From Pegea sp. RAD2-039 (taxonomy: Eukaryota; Chordata; Thaliacea; Salpida; Salpidae), in NCBI GenBank assembly GCA_034620365.1, contig JAQGEQ010000011.1, forward strand, positions 124,001-188,000: a DNA stretch of 64,000 nt. The letters run 5' to 3'. How positions within the stretch are numbered: position 1 is the first letter of the stretch; every line of letters begins with the position of its first letter. The notes under the pieces are model-generated. The model ran no database searches, was not told the DNA's origin, and saw nothing but the letters and a program-made list of their open reading frames with translations. Of the stretch, positions 37,868 to 49,400 are shown piece by piece. Made by a program: the position numbers and the translations under genes.

Positions 37868-40800
37868 ATGAGAAGTAGTTTACTTCGAAATGTCCGACCA
37901 CTTCTTCCAATCATTGCAGGGTTATTGATTGGAGTTAGTGTCAGTATATTTCGTGCACCTGTATCTTCTAAAAATTGTATACACTTAAAAAAAGATCATT
38001 TTGAACGTCACTTGAGCTCTGTGAAAGTAAGAAGTTGTAAAATAATGTTGATTAAATGAGTCTTTTTATAAATGAGATTTTTCTTTAAAAACGATGGAAT
38101 TAGTAGATTAACTAAATTTTTAAAAACAATTTTGTATTTGTAAAAATTAGCACAAATTATTTGATACACTTTCATGCTTATTCAAATTTTATTTTTTTTT
38201 TGTCATTTTTTTTGTATACTTGACCAAAAAATTTAATTAATTTTCTTTACTGTTAATACTTGTATACATAAAACGATAATAATTTTGTTTTATAGTAGTT
38301 TTTTCAATTTTTAGGAAAAATCTCTTGATTCATCTTATAGTGATCAAGAAATAGCTAAATTGGGATATATTCCCATGAAAGATGATGAAGCTTTTAGATA
38401 TGTAAGTTTTATGGTGTACCTTTTATACAGCAATATTTTGTAATTTATGGAAATAAATGATTTTCTTGAAATTGATATCTAAAAAGACCAAATAAAAAAG
38501 TGATTGAATTGAAAAATGTTAATTATGTCAGATAAGTTTTCATATCAGCTTATCAGTTGAAGTAAAATCGTTTCAAGGAATTAAATCCCTTCTTTAAACT
38601 TTTATCTATCAGAGAAAAGACAGAGAATATGCTCCTCCAGTTCAAGACTTTATGGAAGATTTCGAGCCGAGAATTATAATGGATCCTGAGTTGAAACCAA
38701 AAGTTGCTGCTGATTACGAAAAAAATAAGAAAATAGTTCGTCCACGATTTCTTAAAACTGAATTAGGAATCAGAGATCGACTGATTTGTGGAGTTGTCAC
38801 CTCTCGAGACACTCTACCAACGATGGGTTAGTTGATCTTCTACTTCAACGTCACTCAATTGTTCATCTGGTAATTTCTTTTTTGATTGACCAGGAGTTGC
38901 CATGAATCGAACCTTCAGCCATCATATGCAAAATGTCATCTTCTTTGTTGGATCCAAGGGTATCAACTCCCTAAATGAGGAAGATCAACCTCCTCCTCCT
39001 TATCTTAACATTCTCACTCTCTCATCTAATCAACAATCTTTTCTACTCTTAGAAATCCTTTCACAGCTTTTCATCAAGCATGGGTTGGTACAGCATGTAA
39101 CATCGGTGTTTTGTAGAAATGTTGATGAAATTTTTCTGTAGTGAAACTTATGATTGGTTCTTTCTCACCACTGATCAAACTTACTCTGAGGCACATCGCA
39201 TCAACGAGTTAGTGGATCATATCAGTATCAATCGGAGATTGTATATGGGAAGACCAGTTCAATTTCAAGATAGCACTCAACAAATTACTTATTGTGATGT
39301 GAGAATAAACAGCAACTGCTTGAAACTTTCTTACAGTTTGATGTTTTACAGTTAAAGAACGGAATTCTTCTTTCGCGTCTACTCTTTCTTGATCTTTTTC
39401 CGCATCTCAAGTCATGTGGTCGAGATGTTGACTTTGGTCAAATTTCAGCTGATAAATGGTTAGGTAGATGTATCAAGCGAGCTACTAGAGGTGCTGTTGA
39501 CTGTGTAGATAATGAAGATGTAAGAACTTGTTGATGTTGGTATTTAGTATAAACAATTGATTGATTTCTTACAAACAATACTCGATAAGCTACAAAAATA
39601 TTTCCGAATTTTTTTATTCGAATTGTTTGCTTGGAATAATTTCACCACCCTCTAAATAATCTAATATTTCGCAATTCAGCTATTTATTAAACTTTGTTTG
39701 TTTTACTACTAAAACTTTATAGTTGAAATTTCAAGATGATTTCATATTCTTTATTTTTTAAATCTTATTTCCTTCAACATTTTTTTGAATCGATTTCAGT
39801 TTGCTTAAGAGAATTTTCTTACTTATCTCACTGTTAGCATGTCCCACTTGTTAAACAACTTCTTATCATTTTTTATGAGACTTTTATGATTCTTTCTCTT
39901 AAATTTTGACAAATAAGTCCTTGCTGCTGCGTTATTTCGTTTTTTTTTTCAGTTCAACTGAACTCAACGTTATATTTATTTTAAAATAAGTACTTCCTTT
40001 TTCATTTGAAATTGACCATGACCAATTTGTACCAGGGCACTTTCTACCATACATTTGAGCTACCTCCTTTTGAATACTTTGACCCGGAAACTGAAACCGC
40101 AGATGCCTTTCGTAATGCGCTGACGGTTAGTGGAGTTCACTCTCCTACACAAATGTATCAACTACATAAACGTTTCTCTGAAATTGAAGTTGATTTAGCT
40201 TACAAAGAAATTGTCTCGATACAGGTTAGTCAGTAGTTTCTTGATTTATATGCTCACATGTTTTAACCCGCTTTGTCAATATTTAATTGTTTACTTTTCA
40301 CTTCTTCCTTCAATTGAAACCGAACAGCTTAACATGGTTAGAATAAAATATTTGAAAATCTTTCGAATTATTTGTTGAAAATTCACAAACTTACTTCTTA
40401 CCAATTTGTCAGGACGAAATAAAAAGTCTCGAACCTAAGTTGCCCGCGGATTCACCTAAACTGACCTGGCCTATTGGTATCAACCCCCCATTTCGGCCCA
40501 CTAATCGATGGGACATCATTGCATGGGACTATTTCACTGAGGACTACACCCTCACCTGCCCAGGTGCTGTTCACATCTTTTAGATATTCACCCGACTAAT
40601 CACGTGAATTTTCAGGCGAAATACCTCGATGTGAACTGAACGGAATCGATAAAATTGACATCAGCAATATCATTGAAGTTGCTCTAAAGCGTTTGAATGA
40701 AAAATACAATCCCAAGGTTTCTTAAAAGTATCTTGTATCACTTCTAACCAATCAAATCATCTGCATTAGGGTCTGTTTTTGCAAAAGAAGAAATTAGTAA

Positions 40801-42278
40801 ACGGATATCGACGGTTTGATCCTCAACGTGGAATGGAATATGTCCTGGATCTATTATTGAACATTATAGTTGATGGAGATAGTGAAGAAATCGAAGTAAA
40901 TCATCGCGTCGACCTCTTACGACCTCTCACCAAGGTTTTCTATTATGACGCCCTCTAGTGACTAGTATTGACCGCCAATTGATGTTGTAAAGGCGGAAAT
41001 TGTGCCGATGCCATTTGTCACCGAGTCCGCGCTCATCAATATCATTCTCATCGTCAAAAAACATCAACGTTCGCTCTTCCAAGTTTTTATGGAGAACTTC
41101 GCTAAAGTAACTTTCAAATTGAGTTTTTTACCCGATATTGCTTTTCGATAAATCTCTCATCAGCTTTACCTCCTCACAAGTTTCATCAACTGATATTTTG
41201 TCACTAGGTGGTGCTTCATTCAGACGAAAGAGCTAACTTAGTGATTGTGTTTGTGTACGATAATGAAAGTGCTTTGAAACTACGAGACGATGACTTTTAT
41301 GTTGAAGAAAAGAAACTGTTGAATGAATTTGAGGTGAGTGCTTTCAATGGGTCCCTTTTAATCGCAAGTCATCAAACGTTTTTGAGTTTAGATAAAATAC
41401 AAGAAAGGAAAAGACGCGAGCAAGTTAATTCCTTGGATCAGCATCAAAACTGAACTAGTCTCACAAGTATCCCATTTCTCACTAACAACATTCCTCATTT
41501 AATATCTGATCTATCTTAGCTGAAAGTCATGGATATAGAAGCAAAGAAGTTACCAGCAGATGCACTGCTCTTCATCACAAGTCCTGCGGCCAACATCAAT
41601 TTTGAGTTTTTGAACAGATGTCGAATGAATACTATCAAAGGTACAACCAATCACCATCTACCAACCAATCACTAACCATTCGGATTTTTAGGATGGCAGG
41701 CTTTCTTTCCTATTCCTTTTTCTCAGTACAATCCCAAGATCTTGTACAAGGTTCGTAGATCTTCATTTACCTGATCTACTTTTGATAGTTTGATCTTAGG
41801 ATTCAGCTCCTCCGGATCAGATCGAGATCAAACCAAACTTTGGACATTTTGACATCTACTCGTTTGATGAAGTTTGCATCTTCAACAGCGACTACACTAG
41901 TGCTCGAGGCTTGCTACTTGAATCAGTAAACGATCATGAAACACAGATCAGTGTAAGGTATCCACAACTGATCTTCTTCTGTTTATCTCTTCTTTGTTTT
42001 CAGATAATGGAAGCAGTTGATACGATGGATATCTACGATGTTCTCATCAAGTATTCCCAACTTCATATATTTCGCGCTGTGGAACCCCAGCTCACTCGCA
42101 GATACTCACACAGGTATCTACTTCTTCTGCTCTATCACCACCTAGTGACATCTCTGCTTTGTTCAGATCTTGTACTCTAAAAAATGGAGAAGACATCTAT
42201 CAAAGATGCATGAGGAGTAATGCTGAAGGACTTGCTTCTAGGGCTCAATTGGCAATGGAGCTTTTTCCCGATGACTAG
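37868..42278 (+). CDS. CHPF: CHPF-like chondroitin polymerizing factor / glycosyltransferase
   Basis: Eighteen exons join in phase to 816 residues: 37868-38026, 38315-38401, 38613-38826, 38894-39083, 39142-39298, 39352-39519, 40036-40224, 40413-40563, 40616-40716, 40770-40934, 40993-41106, 41208-41333, 41392-41466, 41520-41640, 41692-41750, 41800-41952, 42004-42113 and 42167-42278. It is a type II Golgi protein with a signal anchor at residues 11-30. An N-terminal beta-3 GlcA-transferase-like domain follows (VVTSRDTLPTMGVAMNRTF, YDWFFL, DHISINRRLYMGRP, WLGRC), then NGYRRFDPQRGMEY, and a C-terminal beta-4 GalNAc-transferase-like domain (FLNRCRMNTIKGWQAFFP, IFNSDYTSARG, LHIFRAVEP, ASRAQLAMELF). 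The C-terminal domain matches CHPF/CHPF2 rather than CHSY1/3. CHPF partners with chondroitin synthases to elongate chondroitin. The N-domain acidic pair reads DQ (residues 228-229), and the C-domain DxD position has no Asp (LLFITSPAAN), so intrinsic catalysis is doubtful. Confidence 0.93.
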
Positions 42279-42380
42279 AATGTGAAATATTTGTTAGGAG
42301 TTGTACTTCTGAATCTGAAGAAGTTATTTTATTGAAGATTCAAATTGAACGAATTTTCACTGAAATTAACTGACAGTGAC

Positions 42381-42386
42381 AATAAA
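42381..42386 (+). promoter_or_regulatory. Polyadenylation signal of the CHPF-like gene
   Basis: AATAAA about 100 bp after the stop codon, followed by a T-rich stretch. A good candidate for the transcript end. Confidence 0.55.
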
Positions 42387-43729
42387 TTATTTTTTTATTT
42401 GTAAAATTGACCATTTTGTAATCTAACCGGGACGAGCTCTGACCAATTGACAGGCTGCCTCGTGTACAAGACCAACTAACTCGACCACAGTAGACGGAAT
42501 ACACTTTCTTCGTCATTTCTTTTTAATCTTTATCAACAACTTCTATTTTATTCGATTCTATTTTCTGCTTCTTATCATTCAGCACAATTTTTATTTCTGC
42601 CATTCCTTCCATACTGGACTGTTGTAAAACTTCTCAACTTCAAATTATTCTGAGATTACAAAAATGCAAATTAGCAAGCTATAAATATTGTGTTGTGTAC
42701 GTACTTGGACAAATTTGCCAATAATATAATCGTTTTTAAAGCTTTTTAATATATATAAGTTTCAAAAGTCTCAATACATCATAGATGCTTTTATAATCTT
42801 TATATTTTCATTTTATTCCTTATCTAAGGTGTCTATTATTCATATTTTACCTTCAACCACTTGTTTAATGTTTTTTTCACTTAATATTTTCTAATTTATT
42901 GTCGTGATATCCTTCTATTAACTTTTTTAATGAAACTCTGTCAAGAGATTTTCTTTTGTAATTTTGTAATTATCAATTAAATACATTATTGAAATAAACT
43001 ATTACAAAAAATTAACTTTTCTTTGATATCTCTCGATGAGTTAGAATAGTTTATTAAGAAAATTTGCTACTTATCAGATGTGAACTTATTTTCTTCAAAT
43101 CTTATTAAAATCATTTACTTTCGACGACGGCTGCTGCTTATTTATTTTATTCAACGCATGGCTGCAGATAAATGGTTGCACAGCTCTTATAGCGAACACA
43201 AGACAATATAACTGCTGAAAGATAATGAAAAAGTCTTAAGCATCTCAATTTATTGTGATTTATATAAAAAGAATGGGAACACTTCATAGATGTAAGTATA
43301 ACCAGGTTATGAAGCAAAAGTATAGAATAAGCGAAGTAAACGAAAAACACCACATTCGTTTGCAGGCAGCATTACGTAAATCATGTTTTTTAAACAGAAT
43401 TTTAGTAGAGGTTATTGATTTTCATGTAAAGATATAGTTGGAAAGTAGATTCCAAACTGTGATTGAAGAAGCTTACCCCACTTGGTTTTGTCAAAGTGTT
43501 TGGGCGGGTTAGTTTTGAACAGCGGGCTTGTAAGAACGTATGAACCTTTAATGAAATAAGTAAAATTAAGGTGATAGAAGCTATAATAATTTTAACTAGT
43601 AGCAGAATTTCGTAAAAAACGATTTTATACTAAATCTATAGTCGCTCTTTATAGTAAAGGCTATGCCACATCTAAGGAAAGCTTTCTTATTAAACGATCT
43701 TAAGTTTTAACCACGTCCAAATATTTCTG
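42387..43729. other. Intergenic sequence after the CHPF-like gene
   Basis: No supported coding exon. A GC-richer patch at about 42425-42500 is faintly tRNA/SINE-like on the minus strand but too degenerate to call. Confidence 0.4.
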
Positions 43730-44735
43730 TTTTTAAAAAATTCGAGAATTCGGTATTAAGTAAATGAACCAATTCTGAACAAACTATTTACAAGATGAAC
43801 CTATTTTAAATTGTGCGAGATTAAAATCCTCAAAAATGGCAAGAAATTGAGAGATTATATTGTTGTTTAGATAAAAGTTGGATGATGCTGGGTCAGAGTT
43901 TGAAAGTTTATTCATTTACAGGTGAAAAAATTTGTCGGTGGCTAGTTTGAGTTGTCTGGATTGAAGCCAAAAGTTAGTAGAATTCATAGAAGATATAACA
44001 ACAACTGATTTAGTATTGAAATTTAGCATCGTCTTCAAGAACCATTTAGTGATGTGGAACTGCCTGTAATGTCTTTGATATAAATATTGAAAAGAAGAGA
44101 GTCAATAATGCTACCTTGAGAAACACCACTGAAAACCTCATGAAAACATGAAACAGAGTAATTGATAATGATATGTTGTTCAACTTAAATTATCTTTAAG
44201 AAATTAAAATCTAAGATATAAGAGTAGGGTTTTTACTAAATTTTATGTGAAACTGAACCAAAAGCCTTGCAAATGTCTGTATAGATGATATTAGTAGTTA
44301 CTTTATTTGCTGAGAAACACAACTACTAGTGGAGATAGGACAACTGTTGATCACTGGAGAACTTAAAAAAAACAAATTGATGTTTAGAAAGTAAATTTTT
44401 GTGGAAAAGATGAGTCCGAGTTTTTTTGTAAAATAAACAGTTCAAAGATTCAACGAAAGCTACTAGTGAGAGTAATTAGTCGATACTTTAGTGGCTTATT
44501 TCTATCTCTTTTTTGTGGGCTGGGATAATAATAAAATCATTCCAATGAGAAGGTACCTAAGTAGAGGATACTGAAGAATTAAAGACATGGTACACAGGTT
44601 GTATTATAAATTAAATAGAGCTCTTAGCAAATAAAGACCAAGCGGAACCGACGGTAGTGGCTATGAAAGAGGAGTTTGTTTAAAATATGTTGAAAGTTAC
44701 TAGCGCACAGGCGATTGTGTTTCAGTAATATAGGC
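43730..44735 (-). mobile_element. Degenerate CR1/L2-like LINE reverse-transcriptase fragment
   Basis: Minus-strand translation, with stops and frameshifts, shows the RT core in order: VPSHWNDFIIIPAHKK; a decayed block like LITLTSSF; LLSKHQFVFF; YTDICKAFGSVSHKI (motif A, with Gly where Asp is usual); VFSGVSQGSIIDSLLF (motif B); a decayed FEDDAKF at the YADD position; and FYLNNNIISQFLAIFEDF, which aligns with YSINGFIIQRVSSVLDLG of the 33.4-kb copy. The 3' end of the element is missing. This copy is older than the other three and covers the 5' half of the RT that they lack. Confidence 0.75.
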
Positions 44736-46449
44736 TTGTCAGTAGTATTATATTGGTTAGCATTAACATATTTATCGTTGTGTTAGTCGCCTTATTTATT
44801 TGAATGAATTATAATAAAAGTAACTCTGTATAAAGAGTCATTATTATTACACTACTCAGTATTGCCTTTGTAAAAGCTAATGAGATATTTCACCATTAAT
44901 AAGCTGTCAAATAACATTTGTTCTTACTGAACACAAAATCAGATTTTATACCAGTTGATTTTTTTCTAAAAATAGAAGACAGATAAGTCAGCAGTATAAT
45001 AAAAATTCAGTCAAAGTGAATTAAAAGAATGTTTTGTTCTATTCATTTTATAAGATGAAGACCATTTTTGACTTTTAATTTAAAAAATTGTGGGTTGTAA
45101 GATTCGGAAATTCTAAATTGTGAACATATTACATATGTTTTGGTAAAAAAATTGGTTTTACTGAATTTTATCTCAATACACCACTTTCAATTAAAAATTC
45201 TGCGCTTCACTATATATGTCATTAAATTGGTAAATATTTATCATTAGATACGCGGAACTGAAAATAGTATATCAGTCAAAAAATTTTATTCAGTGTATAC
45301 TATTTTTTATGTCTTTGCTATTATCTTTTGCTCTTTTCATATGATTATGTCTTTGAAACAAAGCATACAACTAATGTGAAGCTATAGTAGAATTGTAGTC
45401 CAATATTAGCTAGTATTTAGTCTAAAATCTACTTTTGGCAGTACATAGTTAAGCCAAGTACCTAATAATATTCATGAATAATGTGATAAAAATAAATTAT
45501 TTATCAAAATATTTCAGAAAGATTTTATAAAATATCGATTTAAGGAGTAATGTAAAATTAGTTGAAATAATAAAGCTGTTTTTGGTCATTTTTACCAATC
45601 TGGTATAAACCAATCAAGGTTTTTTAATTTTTAAACACTGAACTCAAATAGAAAACTTGCAATTCCGCCAAGATTTTTAGTGTTTTTTATTTCATATTGT
45701 TATTCTCTTGTTATTTGTAAATTTGATAATAATAAAAAGCATTTGGCTGAACAATTTTGTTGTTGGTGAAAAATCTTGGGCCTATTTTCGAAAATTTTAG
45801 TCTTTAAAAATAAATTATTTTAATACTTTTGTTATTTATTTAATTATAAAATTAATTGATTTTAAACAAAGATTGTTTAAACATATTTTGTTGTATTTTA
45901 AGTATAACATTTATTTGTTTTATTTTTAAATTTATTTTATTTGTTTCATTTGTCTAATTTGTTGTATTTTCTAACAGACCCGTTTGAACTCTTTATTTCA
46001 TTTTCATCACTACAGCAAATTGTCTCATCCTTTTTTAAATTAAATTAAAAGCAATTTTATTTAATTTCCGATATTTTATACATAACGTTGCCATATCCAT
46101 TTCTCTACTTATTTTGTAATTTTTTATTATGTAGTGTTCCTATTTTTTAAATTACTTGTCTTATGGTTTTTAAAACTGTTTCTTACAATAATTTGTTTTG
46201 CTTATTTATACTTATTTTTATCTTTCCACAGTCCTGTTGTTTTATTTTTGCTTGTAATTTGTTATCTGTAGTTATGCCTTAAGTAATTAAATTTAAAAAT
46301 ATTTAGATAAAGTAAAAATGCTTATAAGTTAGTAAGTATATGTTTGTTTTTTTCTTTTAAACAATTTTAATCATATTTTTTATCCATGATCAAGTTATGC
46401 TCAATCTTTTTATAAAAATTAAAACATTTTGATCAACTTCTGAAATATA
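44736..46449. other. AT-rich intergenic sequence upstream of TACC
   Basis: No exon or element is supported. It presumably includes the TACC promoter and leader. An in-frame TGA lies three codons before the ATG used for TACC. Confidence 0.45.
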
Positions 46450-49400
46450 ATGGATGAAGATAATGATGATGTTATTCATTTCTCTCCATCAAAATCAGGA
46501 CCTTCTATTTTAAAAGAAACATTGGGCACTAACTTGATGCTTATGGACACACCAGTACAAAAGCAATTAAAAGTGAATTAAATTCTGTAAAATTATTAAA
46601 CTGAATATATTAGCTGCTTATAAAAAGTTAAAAAATTTGTTTAATTAGTTTTGTAAACGTGTTGAAAATGCTAATATCTTATATTTTGAGTTTAAATATC
46701 TTTATACTTTTTGAAATATTGTTTTGTATGTATTATTTCAAAAGATTTTATTAAATTATTAATTAACTTCTTTATATAAATGCTTGTGTAGAAGGTCTAA
46801 AGTATGTAATGTGTATAAAAGTATATATATATATATGTAAGCTTTAAGGTATGCTTTAATAACTCAACTTTATAAAGTCTAAATGAAACTTGGTTTCCTT
46901 AATGGTCTACAAATATTTTATACCCAACAATTGAACTTTAAGACTTATTTTTTGTAAAAATTAAAAAAAAACATTTTTTTTTCAATTGTTAATACCTCAA
47001 CTAAGTCAAAATTTTGTTGTAAATTAATAGCTTTGAGAGCTACATAAACATTGGTTTTGGTAGATTTTTATTTAAATTAAATTTTGTTAAATTCAAGGTA
47101 TCATTTGAAACTCCTGCAAGAAATCCAAGAGGTAAAATTGATCAGAAGTATTACCATTATTATGACAAACCTACTGATGAAAAGGTGGTCGAAAAAATAA
47201 CAGTTTCAAAAGAAAACAAAAAACCATCACATAATAAAAATGAAATGTTAAAATGGCAAGAAAGGAATGAGGTATAGTGTTGTATAGTGTGGGTATAGTG
47301 TTTAAGTAACTCTAATAATTAGAATAAATTAATTTATTTTTTATTTATTTATTTTTATTAGGGTAAATCTATTTCTATATATAACAAAAGAAAATCGTTT
47401 TGTAATAAAAGAATGATTTTATCATCACTAAACTAACTATTTATAGGTAGTAACAAAAAAAGACCATGAGCAGAATCTTCTGCAAGCTAAGCTACTTGTA
47501 GGAAATATAGCAGATATTGTTGCAGATCATTTTAAAAGTGATATAAGTGACTTAAAAGGTATGATTTTTAACTTTACATTACTTATAATATAAAATTTTA
47601 TTAATAGATAATAATAATTTAACGTTATACATTAAAAATGAAGCATAAAACTATTGCTTATCTCAACTCAACTTCCTTTATAATTCATGTATTAAATAAA
47701 AACTGATTTCATAATAAGATAACCAAACTTTGAATAATAAGAAAGTTAAAAATAAAAAAGAACGAAAAAAAATCAGAAAATGTAGAACTTCAATTTAGAA
47801 TAAGCTTAACCAAGCCTATAAACTGTTTGTGTGATATTTCAGGTGGTAGACACAATCAATCGTCAGAAAGCAATTATCATAGAAACTCACTTGATCAAGT
47901 TAAAGATCCATTTACAGAAAGTAAATGTCTTCCAAACTCACCTGATCAAGTTAAAGATCCATTTACAGAAAGTAAATGTCTTCCAAACTCACCTGATCAA
48001 GTGAAAGATCCATTTACAACAAGTAAATGTCTTCCAAACTCACCTGATCAAGTTAAAGATCCATTTACAGCAAGTAAATGTCTTCCAAACTCACCTGATC
48101 AAGTTAAAGATCCATTTACAGAAAGTAAATGTCTTCCAAACTCACCTGATCAAGTTAAAGACCCATTTACAGAAAGTAAATGTCTTCCAAACTCACCTGA
48201 TCAAGTTAAAGATCCATTTACAGCAAGTAAATGTCTTCCAAACTCACCTGATCAAGTGAAAGATCTGTTTACAGAAAGTAAATGTCTTCCAAACTCACCT
48301 GATCAAGTTAAAGATCCATTTACAGAAAGTAAATGTCTTCCAAACTCACCTGATCAATTTAAAGATCCATTTACAGCAAGTAAATGTCTTCCAAACTCAC
48401 CTGATCAAGTTAAAGATCCATTTACAGAAAGTAAATGTCTTCCAAACTCACCTGATCAAGTTAAAGACCCATTTACAGAAAATAAATGTCTTCCAAACTC
48501 ACCTGATCAAGTGAAAGATCTGTTTACAGCAAGTAAATGTCTTCCAAATTCACCTGATCAAGTTAAAGATCCATTTACAGAAAGTAAATGTCTTCCAAAC
48601 TCACCTGATCAAGTTAAAGATCCATTTACAGCAAGTAAATGTCTTCCAAACTCACCTGATCAAGTTAAAGATCCATTTACAGCAAGTAAATGTCTTCCAA
48701 ACTCACCTGATCAAGTTAAAGATCCATTTACAGCAAGTAAATGTCTTTCAAACTCACCTAATCAAGTTAAAGATCCATTTACAGCAAGTAAATGTCTTCC
48801 AAACTCACCTGATCAAGTTAAAGATCCATTTACAGAAAGTAAATGTCTTCCAAACTCACCTGATCAAGTTAAAGATCCATTTACAGCAAGTAAATGTCTT
48901 CCAAACTCACCTGATCAAGTGAAAGATCCATTTACAGCAAGTAAATGTCTTCCAAACTCACCTGATCAAGTTAAAGACCCATTTACAGCAAGTAAATGTC
49001 TTTCAAACTCACCTGATCAAGTGAAAGATCCATTTACAGCAAGTAAATGTCTTCTAAACTCACCTGATCAAGTGAAAGATCCATTTACAGCAAGTAAATG
49101 TCTTTCAAACTCACCTGATCAAGTGAAAGATCCATTTACAGCAAGTAAATGTCTTCCAAACTCACCTGATCAAGTTAAAGATCCATTTACAGAAAGTAAA
49201 TGTCTTCCAAACTCACCTGATCAAGTTAAAGATCCATTTACAGCAAGTAAATGTCTTCCAAACTCACCTGATCAAGTTAAAGATCCATTTACAGCAAGTA
49301 AATGTCTTCCAAACTCACCTGATCAAGTTAAAGATCCATTTACAGAAAGTAAATGTCTTCCAAACTCACCTGATCAAGTTAAAGATCCATTTACAGCAAG

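Noticed and set aside
40328-40336. A 9-nt micro-exon (CTTAACATG) between CHPF exons 7 and 8
   Set aside because: It has AG before and GT after it, but the protein aligns with CHPF without a gap when exon 7 is joined directly to exon 8.
42425-42500. tRNA/SINE-like patch on the minus strand after the CHPF gene
   Set aside because: Only loose A- and B-box resemblance, and no second copy was seen in the window.
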